Part shown: piece by piece, positions 1 to 7,594 of the stretch | Position numbering within the stretch: position 1 is the first letter of the stretch | Layout of the letters: every line of letters starts with the position of its first letter | NCBI RefSeq assembly: GCF_900765565.1 | Contig: NZ_CAAFRZ010000071.1 | Location: 1-13,632, forward strand | Direction of reading: 5' to 3' | Length of the DNA: 13,632 nt | Origin: an uncultured Dialister sp. | Lineage (GTDB): Bacteria > Bacillota > Negativicutes > Veillonellales > Dialisteraceae | Made by a program: the position numbers and the translations under genes | The notes under the pieces: generated by a model | Told to the model about the DNA's origin: nothing | What the model saw: only the letters and a program-made list of their open reading frames with translations | Databases searched by the model: none

Positions 1-128
1 CTGGCAAGCCTACGGCACGAATGACTGGCGGGAATACCGGGTGGAAGCGCCGCAGGCGGATCAGCCTTCCTAACAGCTAGCCGCTAGAAACTAGGAGCTC
101 CATGCGAGTGACTCTATCCGCAAGCATG
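1..128 (+). repeat. Family I palindromic repeat, copy 1 (left end cut by window)
   Basis: This is the first of four related intergenic elements. It contains the family's conserved blocks in order: AAGCCTACGGC, a GAATGACTG stretch, GGAAGCGCCGCAGGC, a CTTCCTAACAGCTAG block, and the end block GAGTGACTCTA followed by AGCATG. The outer left arm lies beyond the window edge. The element sits downstream of the nrdJ terminator. No open frame of note lies in it. Bases 129-180, between it and the terminator, show nothing I recognise. Confidence 0.75.
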
Positions 129-180
129 ACAAACCGTTCGCTCCAACAGCTCGACAAACCGCAATTGGCCCCGTTCTTTC

Positions 181-223
181 AAAAAAAAGTACAGGAATCT
201 ATCCATGATTCCTGTACTTTTTT
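181..223 (-). terminator. Rho-independent terminator of nrdJ
   Basis: A perfect inverted repeat has arms at 183-199 and 207-223 (core GTACAGGAATC / GATTCCTGTAC) with a 7-base loop. On the minus strand the stem runs into a U-tract. It begins one base after the nrdJ stop codon. A T-run on the other strand means it could also stop plus-strand transcription. Confidence 0.9.
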
Positions 224-224
224 C

Positions 225-2096
225 TTACAGCCCGCAGGCGGACCAGCCGCATTCTTCGCAGGTGGTGCAGTGGCCTTCCACGTGGAGGTGGCGGGAATGG
301 CACTTCGGGCATTCCGGAATATTTTCCGTCTCTTTCACGTCCGGTGCTTTCTTTTCTTCTTTTTTGGACGTATCCACGCCCAGGATATTGCCCCGGCGGC
401 AGCCGTCCCGGAATACGGTGATTCCTTTGCATCCCTTTTCCCAGGCCGACATGTAAATGTGGTAGATATCATCAACGGTGGCTTCGTTCTTCAGGTTCAC
501 GGTGCTGGAAATGGAATTGTCCACGTATTTCTGCATGGCCGCCTGCATGTCCACCCGATTCATGAAGGGGATTTCATGGCTTTCCACCACCCAGGGGAAG
601 CGGGCCCGGATTTCCTCATCCGTCAGGGTGAGTGGCAGGTGATGGTACTCCAGCAGGTCCTTCACGCTGTGGGCGAAAACCCGGAAATGGCCATGGACCG
701 TTTCCATTTTGTGGGTGGTGCGCTCGTAGGAAATCTTGTACAGCGGTTCGCAGCCACCGGAAAAGCTGCCCATGAGAAGGGAAATGGTCCCAGTAGGCGC
801 CACAGCCAGGAGAGTACCATTCCGGAGGCCATTTTGGTGGATATCCTCATAGAGTGCCGGGTCCAGGTCCTTTACCAGGTCAAGAATGGGGGACTTCTTC
901 GTAGCTTCCCAGCGGTAATGGCCAAAGGTGCCTTTGACCTTTGCCCGGTCGCAGGAGGAGCGGAGGGCTGTGAGGAGCATGACCTTCATCACATGGGCCA
1001 TGAAATCATTGGCCTCTTTGCTTCCGTAGGTAAGCTTCATGGCCACCAGGGCATCGGCCACGCCGAAGAGGCCAAGGCCCAGGGACCGCCAGTCATCGAT
1101 GCATTTCCTGTTTTCATCGAGAGGCTGGGTATCATAGCCGTAGTCCACAATTTCATCGAGGGCTGTGATGCCGTCGTACACCACCTGTTTGAACCGTTCT
1201 TCGTTAAATACAGGGTGGTCGCTGAATTTGTCATCGATCATCTCATAGAGGTTCACGCTGCCCAGGTTGCAGGCGTTGTAGGCATTGCCACCGAATTCAC
1301 CGCAGGGATTGGTGATTTCGATTTTATATTCATCATACCCCGCCAGGAGATGGTTATTATTGAGACGGTCCACGAAAAGGGCTCCCGGATCCCCCCAGTC
1401 CCACTGGGTCTCGCAGAATTCCCGAAAGAACTCCCGGGCCCGGATGGTCCTTCTGATTTCCTCTCCCGTAGCCTTCACGGTGAAATGGAGGGTGTAGTTC
1501 CGGTCGTCCTTTACAGCTTCCATGAATTCATCGGTGAAGAGGATGGAAATATTCATGGAAGACAGTTTCTCCTCATTCTGCTTGATGTGGAGAAATTCAT
1601 AAATATCCGGATGGTCGCAGTTCAGCCCCACCATCATGGCACCCCGGCGTCCATTCTGGCTGATCACTTCGCCGGTGACGTTGAAAATTTTCAGGAAGGA
1701 AACGGCTCCCGTGGACGTACGGGCCACATTTCTCACCACGCTTCCCTTTGGGCGGAGATGGGAAATGTTGATGCCGATACCGCCGCCATAGGAAAAGATG
1801 CGGGCGATTTCGTAGTTCGCATGGAAAATGGATTCCAGGTCATCCTCCGGCGACGGAAGGATGTAGCAGTTGGACAGGGATACCCGGAACTTGCCCTTTG
1901 CCCCGGCCGCGTAGAGGGTCCTTCCTGCAGGGCAGAAAGAAGTATCTTCCAGGTAGCCCCGTACCCGTTTCCCCAGGTCCGGATCAAAAATGGCGCTCAC
2001 CCGGTCCATAAATTCCTCGGCACTCTTCTCGCCGGGATGGTAGTATTTCTCTTTCAGTATTCCCTGACTGATGGGATTATCATACCAGTGTGTCAT
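225..2096 (-). CDS. nrdJ: Adenosylcobalamin-dependent (class II) ribonucleoside-diphosphate reductase, NrdJ
   Basis: This enzyme reduces ribonucleotides to deoxyribonucleotides in the cytoplasm, using a radical generated from coenzyme B12, so it works without oxygen. The 623-residue product shows the barrel hallmarks: LSNCYIL (Cys77, first redox cysteine), NPCGE at 263-267 (catalytic thiyl Cys265 and Glu267), CNLGSVNL (Cys276, partner redox cysteine) and APTGTISL near 433-440. The tail has CPKC at 596-599 and CTTCEECGWSAC at 610-621, the cysteine-rich C-terminus typical of NrdJ, thought to relay electrons or bind metal. About 50 residues precede the catalytic domain, too few for an ATP-cone. 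I chose the ATG at 2096 because GAGG lies about 8 bases upstream and the protein then begins like family members. An in-frame ATG at 2174 would add 26 residues lying inside the promoter and operator region. The gene appears monocistronic, with its own terminator and NrdR-type operators. Confidence 0.95.
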   Translation of the reverse strand: MTHWYDNPISQGILKEKYYHPGEKSAEEFMDRVSAIFDPDLGKRVRGYLEDTSFCPAGRTLYAAGAKGKFRVSLSNCYILPSPEDDLESIFHANYEIARIFSYGGGIGINISHLRPKGSVVRNVARTSTGAVSFLKIFNVTGEVISQNGRRGAMMVGLNCDHPDIYEFLHIKQNEEKLSSMNISILFTDEFMEAVKDDRNYTLHFTVKATGEEIRRTIRAREFFREFCETQWDWGDPGALFVDRLNNNHLLAGYDEYKIEITNPCGEFGGNAYNACNLGSVNLYEMIDDKFSDHPVFNEERFKQVVYDGITALDEIVDYGYDTQPLDENRKCIDDWRSLGLGLFGVADALVAMKLTYGSKEANDFMAHVMKVMLLTALRSSCDRAKVKGTFGHYRWEATKKSPILDLVKDLDPALYEDIHQNGLRNGTLLAVAPTGTISLLMGSFSGGCEPLYKISYERTTHKMETVHGHFRVFAHSVKDLLEYHHLPLTLTDEEIRARFPWVVESHEIPFMNRVDMQAAMQKYVDNSISSTVNLKNEATVDDIYHIYMSAWEKGCKGITVFRDGCRRGNILGVDTSKKEEKKAPDVKETENIPECPKCHSRHLHVEGHCTTCEECGWSACGL

Positions 2097-2148
2097 ATCA
2101 GATTCCTCATTTCTCACAGGATTTTTATTGCTTCCTATATGGTAACAG

Positions 2149-2164
2149 ATACAACATGTTGGGT
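2149..2164 (-). promoter_or_regulatory. Putative NrdR box 2 (promoter-distal)
   Basis: Read on the minus strand this is ACCCAACATGTTGTAT. It matches about 12 of 16 positions of the NrdR-box consensus acaCwAtATaTwGtgt, as I recall it. It lies exactly 32 bp (about three helical turns) from box 1, the paired spacing usual for NrdR operators. It would sit at roughly +8 to +23 of the nrdJ transcript. Confidence 0.65.
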
Positions 2165-2177
2165 CAAATAACATATT

Positions 2178-2206
2178 ATCATACTATATGTTGTGTTTAT
2201 CATGAA
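2178..2206 (-). promoter_or_regulatory. Putative nrdJ promoter
   Basis: On the minus strand, TATGAT (2183-2178) is a plausible -10, preceded at 17 bp by a weak -35 TTCATG (2206-2201). Transcription would start near 2171, giving a leader of about 75 bases before the ATG. NrdR box 1 lies across the spacer and touches the -10, which suits repression. Confidence 0.45.
2181..2196 (-). promoter_or_regulatory. Putative NrdR box 1 (promoter-overlapping)
   Basis: Read on the minus strand this is ACACAACATATAGTAT, matching about 14 of 16 positions of the NrdR consensus. With box 2 it forms a tandem pair separated by a 16 bp spacer. NrdR is a zinc and ATP-cone repressor of ribonucleotide reductase genes. 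No nrdR gene lies in the window, so it would be encoded elsewhere. Confidence 0.7.
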
Positions 2207-2241
2207 TTATCGATATGTAATTGGCTGGGGCAGTCTCATGC

Positions 2242-2622
2242 GGATGTATGGGGCTAAGGGTGGCAGGTCGGATACCGCTTCGCTGGTCCGACCGGTGCGC
2301 AGCGAACCGGAGCGCAAGGAGCTGTTAGGCGACTGAGCATCCAGTGAGTCGCTTTCCCCGTGGGGTTGCAGCTTAGGTAAGGCTAATGCCTTATCAAAGT
2401 GGGGGCATAAGGTGGATTAGCGGCTTCGCCGCAATTGATTTCTTTATAACTCTACACCCGAAACGTGCAATTAAGGAAATAAACAATTACCTTCTGGAAC
2501 TCTGGTCGTAGGCCGCAGCCCGGCGAAGGCCATTCCGCCTCATGCCCCCGCTTTGCCCCTGGCAAAGCCACAACCCGGTGAACGAGCGCAGCGTCACCCA
2601 CCACCCTTAGCCCCATGCATCC
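2242..2622. mobile_element. Family II MITE-like element with terminal inverted repeats
   Basis: The element is bounded by 27 bp inverted repeats at 2242-2268 and 2596-2622 that differ at three positions and share the core ATGGGGCTAAGGGTGG. The 327 bp interior carries several small hairpins (for example GGTCGGA/TCCGACC at 2267-2291) and no credible coding frame. This fits a non-autonomous transposable element. I see no clear target-site duplication. The right-hand segment recurs near 13413-13516. The element fills most of the 600 bp between nrdJ and gyrA. Bases 2207-2241 and 2623-2645 show nothing further. Confidence 0.6.
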
Positions 2623-2645
2623 ATTCAGGCGCCACTCTCACATGA

Positions 2646-2680
2646 TAAAAAGCCGTGAAAGGCTTTTGCCCTTCACGGCT
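2646..2680 (-). terminator. Rho-independent terminator of gyrA
   Basis: On the minus strand the stem AGCCGTGAAGG / CCTTTCACGGCT, with one bulged base, is followed by TTTTTATC. It starts 17 bases after the gyrA stop codon. Confidence 0.9.
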
Positions 2681-2696
2681 CGGTGTCCATATTTTC

Positions 2697-5168
2697 TTAC
2701 TTCTTTTCTTCTTCCTCGTCTTCATCTCCGGAGAGTACGTCGATGGATGCGATGCGGTCACCGTCTTCCAGTCTCTGGAGGATGACTCCCTGGCCTGCTT
2801 TTGCCTTCTTGCTGGTAATCTGGCTGGCCTTTGTCTTGATGGTAATGCCCTGTTCCGACACCCCCACCAGTTCATCGTTGTCATCGGCAGCTACGAGGGC
2901 CACCACTTCGAAGCCCTTCTTGAAGTTCCGGACGCCCATGCCGTTCCGTCCCTGGATACGATAGGCGTTGGCCTTGTTTCTCTTGGCATTGCCGTCGGCG
3001 GAAATGGTGAAGATATCCTTGTCCGCTGCAATGACAGCGCCCACCACTTCATCTTCCTCGCCGTTCACTTCGCCAAGGCGGATGCCGTGGACACCGGCTG
3101 CTGCCCGGCTCAGGGCCCGCACTTCTTCGTCGTTAATGGAGAACCGGATGGCCATGCCGAAGCGGGTTCCCAGGATTACGTCTTCGTCTCCCTTGACCCG
3201 GAGCACCGTCACCAGTTCATCCCCGTCGTTCAGGCGGATGGCAATGAGACCATTCTTATTGATGTTCTTGTATTCGGAAATGGCGGTTTTCTTCACGAAG
3301 CCCTTCTTCGTCACCATGAGGAGATACTTCGTATCTTCCCCGGCAGCATCGATGTCGAGGAGCTCCGTCACCCGTTCGCCCGGAGAGAGGCTGGGGATGT
3401 AGTTGATGAGGGCGCTGCCCCTTGCGGTTCTTCCGGACTTCGGCAGGTCGATGGCGGTCTTCATGTAAACCTTGCCTTTATTGGTGAAGAAGAGAATCCG
3501 GTTATGGGTGGAGGTATTCAGGATCTTCCACACATAGTCCTCATCCTTCATCTTCATGCCGGACACGCCGCGGCCGCCCTTTCTCTGTACCCGGATGTCG
3601 CTGGAATCCATGCGTTTGATGTAATTCTGCTTTGTCAGGGTGACGGTCATCGGTTCATCGGGTACGAGATCGGTGATGGTGAAGTCTTCCTGGGCTTCCG
3701 CAATTTCCGTTCTCCGGTCATCGCCGAAGTTCTTCTTCTCATCCTGCAGTTCTTCCTTCACCACGTTCATGATCTTGTCCCGGCTGGAGAGAAGATCTTC
3801 CAGGTAGGCAATCGTTTCCTTCACGTCCTTATAGTCCGCTTCCAGCTTGTCCCGTTCCAGTCCGGTGAGACGGCGGAGGCGCATATCCAGGATGGCCATG
3901 GACTGCTTGTCGGAGAGGTCAAATTTCGCCATGAGGGCATTCTTTGCAATTTCATCGGTCCGGGATTCGCGGATGGTCCTGATGACTTCATCGATATGGT
4001 CCAGGGCAATGAGCAGGCCTTCCAGGATATGGGCCTTTGCTTTTGCCTTGTCCAGTTCAAACCGGCTTCTCCGGGTGATGACTTCTTCCTGGTGTTTCAG
4101 GTAATAGTAAAGAATCTGCTTCAGGTTCAGGATCCGCGGATGGCCGTCCACCAGGGCCAGCATGATGGCACCGAAGTTGATCTGCATCTGGGTGTGCTTG
4201 AAGAGGTTGTTCAGCATAATTTCCGGACTTACATCAGCCCGGAGTTCGATGGCGATACGCATGCCGGTGCGGTCTGATTCATCGCGGAGCATGGTGATGC
4301 CGTCCAGCACTTTCTGCCGCTGCAGGTCTGCAATGGTGGAAATGAGGCGGGCCTTGTTCACCTGGTACGGGATTTCCGTCACCACAATGCGGTGCTTGCC
4401 CTTCGCCATGTCTTCGATTTTCGTTTTCGCCCGTACCGTGATGGAGCCGCGGCCGGTGCGGTAGGTATCTTCGATGCCCTTGCGGCCCATGATGATGCCG
4501 GCGGTTGGGAAATCGGGGCCCTTGATGTACTTCATGAGGCCATCGATGGTGATGTCCGGATCGTCAATCATGGCGCAGAGTCCGTCCACCACTTCCGACA
4601 GGTTGTGGGGCGGAATGTTCGTGGCCATACCGACAGCGATGCCGTAGGAACCATTCACGAGGAGGTTCGGGATACGGGATGGCAGCACCACCGGTTCCTG
4701 GAGAGAACCGTCGTAGTTCGGCATGAAATCCACCGTATTCTTATCGATATCCCGGAGCATTTCCACCGTAATCTTCGCCATACGCATTTCCGTATAACGC
4801 ATGGCAGCAGGAGAGTCCCCATCCACGGAACCGAAGTTGCCGTGGCCGTCTACGAGGGGATAGCGGGTGGAGAAATCCTGGGCCATGCGGACTGCGGATT
4901 CATAGACCGCAAAGTCGCCGTGGGGATGAAATTTACCGAGAACATCGCCCACGATACGGGCGGATTTCTTGTAAGGCTTACCAGGAAGCATACCGGCTTC
5001 GCTCATAGCATAAAGGATGCGGCGGTGAACCGGCTTCAGCCCATCCCTCACGTCCGGCAGTGCACGGGTCACGATGACGGACATGGCGTAATCGATGTAG
5101 GAATTCTTCATCTGTCCCTCAAGGGGAGTATTGATGATTTTTCCTTCCTTCCATTCTATGGAATCCAT
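2697..5168 (-). CDS. gyrA: DNA gyrase subunit A
   Basis: GyrA is the cleavage and DNA-wrapping subunit of the GyrA2GyrB2 topoisomerase that introduces negative supercoils using ATP. The 823-residue product has the usual order: a cleavage domain opening with [20 protein letters not shown], the quinolone pocket (HPHGD 81-85), catalytic Tyr125 in AAMRYTEMR, a coiled-coil tower region, then a C-terminal beta-pinwheel starting with the GyrA box QRKGGRG at 528-534. That box separates GyrA from ParC. The protein ends in a short acidic tail (DEDEEEEKK). The start is supported by AAAGGAG 8 bases upstream. The residue matching E. coli Ser83 is Phe86 (codon TTT at 4913-4911), a resistance-type residue. 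The residue matching Asp87 is Glu90, the common Firmicute form. His109, at the E. coli Gln106 position, is also normal in Firmicutes. gyrB is not adjacent. The leader holds a terminator-like hairpin. Confidence 0.98.
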   Translation of the reverse strand: MDSIEWKEGKIINTPLEGQMKNSYIDYAMSVIVTRALPDVRDGLKPVHRRILYAMSEAGMLPGKPYKKSARIVGDVLGKFHPHGDFAVYESAVRMAQDFSTRYPLVDGHGNFGSVDGDSPAAMRYTEMRMAKITVEMLRDIDKNTVDFMPNYDGSLQEPVVLPSRIPNLLVNGSYGIAVGMATNIPPHNLSEVVDGLCAMIDDPDITIDGLMKYIKGPDFPTAGIIMGRKGIEDTYRTGRGSITVRAKTKIEDMAKGKHRIVVTEIPYQVNKARLISTIADLQRQKVLDGITMLRDESDRTGMRIAIELRADVSPEIMLNNLFKHTQMQINFGAIMLALVDGHPRILNLKQILYYYLKHQEEVITRRSRFELDKAKAKAHILEGLLIALDHIDEVIRTIRESRTDEIAKNALMAKFDLSDKQSMAILDMRLRRLTGLERDKLEADYKDVKETIAYLEDLLSSRDKIMNVVKEELQDEKKNFGDDRRTEIAEAQEDFTITDLVPDEPMTVTLTKQNYIKRMDSSDIRVQRKGGRGVSGMKMKDEDYVWKILNTSTHNRILFFTNKGKVYMKTAIDLPKSGRTARGSALINYIPSLSPGERVTELLDIDAAGEDTKYLLMVTKKGFVKKTAISEYKNINKNGLIAIRLNDGDELVTVLRVKGDEDVILGTRFGMAIRFSINDEEVRALSRAAAGVHGIRLGEVNGEEDEVVGAVIAADKDIFTISADGNAKRNKANAYRIQGRNGMGVRNFKKGFEVVALVAADDNDELVGVSEQGITIKTKASQITSKKAKAGQGVILQRLEDGDRIASIDVLSGDEDEEEEKK

Positions 5169-5203
5169 ACATACTCCTTTTGCCTCGGAAGAGGCATAAA
5201 AAT

Positions 5204-5230
5204 AAGGACCCCAGGAAGCCCTGTGTCCTT
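5204..5230 (-). promoter_or_regulatory. Terminator-like hairpin in the gyrA 5' leader (possible attenuator)
   Basis: On the minus strand the stem AAGGACaCAGG / CCTGGGGTCCTT is followed by ATTTTTAT, so it has the form of an intrinsic terminator. It lies between the gyrA promoter and start codon. A second small hairpin (GCCTC-TTCC-GAGGC, 5182-5195) sits between it and the ribosome-binding site. No minus-strand gene lies immediately upstream that it could be terminating, so a role in gyrA control is inferred rather than shown. Confidence 0.5.
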
Positions 5231-5254
5231 TCAGAACTTGCTATTTATACTGTA

Positions 5255-5263
5255 ATTATATCA
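5255..5263 (-). promoter_or_regulatory. Putative gyrA promoter (extended -10)
   Basis: On the minus strand TGATATAAT (5263-5255) is a perfect extended -10 element (TGnTATAAT). No good -35 is visible, which extended -10 promoters tolerate. Transcription would start near 5247, giving a leader of about 80 bases. Bases 5264-5390 upstream are AT-rich and show no gene. Confidence 0.6.
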
Positions 5264-5390
5264 CAGAAAGGGCTCTAAAGCCATTTAAATGCATTTATGA
5301 ACGGTTGGAGAAAATAAATAAACGGTAGTAAAAGTACGTTTGAGTTGGCAGAGAGCATTTTAGCCTGCTGGTGATTAGAGCTATTTCCAC

Positions 5391-5557
5391 GGAGCTTCCA
5401 GCCCTTAGCCTTTAGCTTTCAGGAAAACTGGCCAGCCTACGGCGTGAACAGCCGGAGGAAACAACAGATGGAAAGCGCCGCAGGCTAATCAGTTTTCCTA
5501 ACAGCTAGAAGCTGGTAGCTGGCAGCTTCCTCCTGAATGACTCTACCCGTAAGCATG
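5391..5557 (+). repeat. Family I palindromic repeat, copy 2
   Basis: This is the cleanest copy for seeing the structure. The arms AGGAAAACTG (5421-5430) and CAGTTTTCCT (5490-5499) are perfectly complementary. Inside them GCCTACGGCG (5435-5444) and CGCCGCAGGC (5476-5485) pair at 9 of 10 positions, with symmetric 4-base internal loops between the two stems. Outside are AGCTAGAAGCT-type blocks, and the right end is AATGACTCTAC...AGCATG. It lies between the divergent gyrA and 169-residue genes, in the same orientation as copy 1. Confidence 0.8.
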
Positions 5558-5634
5558 TATCCCCCTTTTTTTCACCGCCGATTTTTGCTATTATAAAGTA
5601 TATTGACGCTTTTTTCTCTGAAGGATGTGGAAGA

Positions 5635-6144
5635 ATGAAAAAATACGTGGCAGCCATTGTGATTGCCATCCTGCTGATCGGAGGCGGCGGCTTTTTTGCC
5701 TATGTCCACTTCATCAGCGGCGGTCCCTGGCAGGGCACCTGGTGGGGCGTGCAGGATGCAGGCGTGAACTGGTCCGGCGATCATATCCGGAACCTGGAAA
5801 CAGTCACCTTTACCCGGAATGATGATAAGACAATCACCGTAGAGCACAAGGTGCAGCAGGGCAGCAAGGAAGTGGATGGCTCCCTGTCCGGTACCGGCGT
5901 GGTGGATGGCGGCCGGCTGGTGGTGACTCCCAACAAAGGCGGCAAGGATGTGGCCCTTTCCTACAACACCATGTCCAAGACCATCGAGCTCCCCCTGACC
6001 AATGCGGATAAATCAGCGGTAACCCTGCAGGTCCTCACTTCTGATAATAACGATGAAATGGAACAGATCCGGAGCGACATCGTCCAGATTTCCCAGAAGC
6101 CGGAAAATAAAATCGACACCACCCTGTCCTCTTCCAAGAGCTGA
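5635..6144 (+). CDS. Unrecognised membrane-anchored protein (169 residues)
   Basis: I do not recognise this protein. It opens with MKK and a hydrophobic segment at about residues 4-27, including a GGGG run, which looks like an uncleaved signal anchor. It contains no cysteine, so it is not a lipoprotein. The rest, presumably outside the cytoplasmic membrane, starts with a Trp-rich GPWQGTWWGV stretch. It continues with alternating polar and hydrophobic segments suggestive of beta-strands (about 35-130), and ends in a polar Ser/Asp-rich tail. AAGGA lies 9 bases before the ATG. It is the only plus-strand gene in the window, is monocistronic with its own terminator, and is bracketed by two family I repeats in opposite orientation. 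The Trp-containing opening and beta pattern resemble small calycin-like secreted domains, but that is only a guess. The reading frame itself is well supported by signal anchor, ribosome-binding site and terminator. Confidence 0.8.
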   Translation: MKKYVAAIVIAILLIGGGGFFAYVHFISGGPWQGTWWGVQDAGVNWSGDHIRNLETVTFTRNDDKTITVEHKVQQGSKEVDGSLSGTGVVDGGRLVVTPNKGGKDVALSYNTMSKTIELPLTNADKSAVTLQVLTSDNNDEMEQIRSDIVQISQKPENKIDTTLSSSKS

Positions 6145-6158
6145 CAGGAGGTGCCGGT

Positions 6159-6190
6159 AAAGACACGGATATTCGTATCCGTGTCTTTTT
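6159..6190 (+). terminator. Rho-independent terminator of the 169-residue gene
   Basis: A perfect 13 bp stem AAAGACACGGATA / TATCCGTGTCTTT closes on a TTCG tetraloop and ends in a T-run. It begins 14 bases after the stop codon on the plus strand. Confidence 0.95.
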
Positions 6191-6219
6191 ATGTGCAGAA
6201 GATAGAAGATTACGGATAG

Positions 6220-6382
6220 CATGCTGATTTGTAGAGTCATTTGCGCGGGGGCTTCTAGCTTCTAGCTTCTAGCTATTAGAAAACTGATTTGCCTGCGGCG
6301 CTTCCGATCCGGTATTCCGTCAGTCATTCGTGCCGTAGGCTGTCCAGTTTTCCTGGAAGCCATCAGCTAGAAGCCCTCGCTC
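6220..6382 (-). repeat. Family I palindromic repeat, copy 3 (inverted)
   Basis: This copy reads in the opposite direction to copies 1 and 2. On the plus strand it runs CATGCT, GAGTCATTTGCGC, three tandem GCTTCTA-type units, then GAAAACTG + GCCTGCGGCG paired with GCCGTAGGC + CAGTTTTC, then AGCTAGAAGCCC. The outer blocks GCGGGGGCTTCTAGCT and AGCTAGAAGCCCTCGC form terminal inverted repeats. It lies just past the stop of the metallophosphoesterase gene, where I see no other terminator, so its hairpin may end that transcript. Confidence 0.8.
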
Positions 6383-6419
6383 GAATGGCCCTCACCATCA
6401 TACATACTATCCCACCGCC

Positions 6420-7535
6420 TCATTTCCGATGGAGTGTAAAGATCACCAATTCTCTCTCGCAGCTGAAGCGGAAGGGAAACCAGCTGGCATCGCCACGGGA
6501 AACGTAGCCCAGGTGGCTGCCGTCGCTGTAGGCGCCCCGGGTGTAGGTGAAGGGCGTCCACAAAGGCTTCCCGAAGAGGCCGAACTGGGTGCCATGGGTG
6601 TGGCCGGTCAAAGTGAGTATGGCTCCCTTTTTGAATCCCTCGTCGAGAAAATCGGAATGGTGGGCAAGAAGGATCACCGGTGCCCCGGAAGGAATGCCCT
6701 GCCAGGCATCTTCCGTCATTTCATCCATTTCTTCCTTCATGGCTTCTCCCCGGGCCCAGGGATAGTCCACGCCTGCCACATACAGGACCTGTCCCTTTCG
6801 TATAATGGCGGTATGGTCATCGGCCAGGATCCTCACCGGCGTCTTTTCCAGTTCTTCTTCGATATACCCTTTCCCCCGATAGTATTCGTGGTTGCCCCAG
6901 ACGTAGATGATGCCATCCGGAAAATCACCGCTGAAGGCGGAAAGGGTCCTTGCTGTTTCCGGCATGTACCGGATATCGTCAATGAGATCACCGGTGAAGA
7001 AGAGGACATGGGCTCCTTCTTTCCAGGCCCGCTGGATTTCCGCCGGAAGGTCGGTGTACCGGAAATAGGGACCGATGTGGGTGTCCGTCATCTGGGCCGC
7101 CTTGTACCCGTCAAAGGCCGGCGGCAGTCCATCCACGTACACATCCACATGGGCCACTTCTTCCCTGGTATTACCATCTATGGCTCCGTAGACACCAATA
7201 CCAAAGGCGAGAACCATGAAAAGAACCGCTCCTGCCCGGACGATGCTTCGAATTCTCCGAAAGAAAGACAGGATGGTACAGGCAAAAAGGGGAATGACAG
7301 CGATAATCTCCGCCACCATGATGCCGCACATGACATACCCCAAAGAAAGGGACCAGCTGCCAAGGCCGTCGTAGCCCCGGGCGTACCAGAGAAAGAAGCC
7401 GGCCGCTGCCAGGCTGATTCCAAGGCTCAGGGCCAGGGGAATATAGAATTTTCTTTTCCTGAAGATGATAGAAAAAAAGGCTCCATTCAAAAGTCCCAGA
7501 ATGGAGAAGACGGTCAGTATCATCCGTTCAAACAT
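6420..7535 (-). CDS. Membrane-bound metallophosphoesterase (YkuE/YaeI-like)
   Basis: This is a calcineurin-like dinuclear-metal phosphoesterase with an N-terminal membrane domain. The 371 residues contain about four hydrophobic segments (roughly 5-25, 31-51, 65-90, 100-118). The catalytic domain follows, with the full motif set: DTH (Asp151, His153), GD (Asp183), GNHE (Asn215, His216), AHHSD (His292) and GHTHG (His312, His314). All expected metal ligands are present, so it should be active. The topology suggests a catalytic domain outside the membrane. Relatives include YkuE/YaeI-type enzymes, some linked to hydrolysis of lipid or UDP-linked pyrophosphates; the substrate here cannot be told. 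The ATG at 7535 has AAAGGAG at ideal spacing. The gene lies 210 bp downstream of mutY with a family III repeat between and no clear terminator, so it may be read through from the mutY operon or have its own promoter in the repeat. Confidence 0.9.
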   Translation of the reverse strand: MFERMILTVFSILGLLNGAFFSIIFRKRKFYIPLALSLGISLAAAGFFLWYARGYDGLGSWSLSLGYVMCGIMVAEIIAVIPLFACTILSFFRRIRSIVRAGAVLFMVLAFGIGVYGAIDGNTREEVAHVDVYVDGLPPAFDGYKAAQMTDTHIGPYFRYTDLPAEIQRAWKEGAHVLFFTGDLIDDIRYMPETARTLSAFSGDFPDGIIYVWGNHEYYRGKGYIEEELEKTPVRILADDHTAIIRKGQVLYVAGVDYPWARGEAMKEEMDEMTEDAWQGIPSGAPVILLAHHSDFLDEGFKKGAILTLTGHTHGTQFGLFGKPLWTPFTYTRGAYSDGSHLGYVSRGDASWFPFRFSCERELVIFTLHRK

Positions 7536-7594
7536 GGCTGCTCCTTTCTCTAAAATGGCCTGGCGGCAAGGGCGGCGGCCTGATGGCCGGGGCG

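Noticed and set aside
102..2171. A 689-codon open frame on the plus strand spanning all of nrdJ
   Set aside because: It is antisense to a gene with complete catalytic motifs, has no family features, and arises from GC-rich codon use that leaves few stops on the opposite strand. Similar long antisense frames over gyrA (2655-4277, 4392-5255), mutY (7863-8735) and the metallophosphoesterase (6429-7553) were rejected for the same reason.
2594..2884. Small minus-strand frame overlapping the gyrA 3' end and family II element
   Set aside because: It lies out of frame with gyrA, crosses the gyrA terminator and a repeat, and has no ribosome-binding site.
4842..4844. His109 in GyrA (E. coli Gln106 position) as a second resistance change
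   Set aside because: VDGHGNFGS with His is the usual sequence in Firmicutes such as Bacillus, so it is not informative.
6232..6290. GCTTCTA tandem units as a phase-variable promoter repeat
   Set aside because: They are part of the family I terminal repeat, vary between copies by divergence, and lie between the 3' ends of two converging genes rather than in a promoter.
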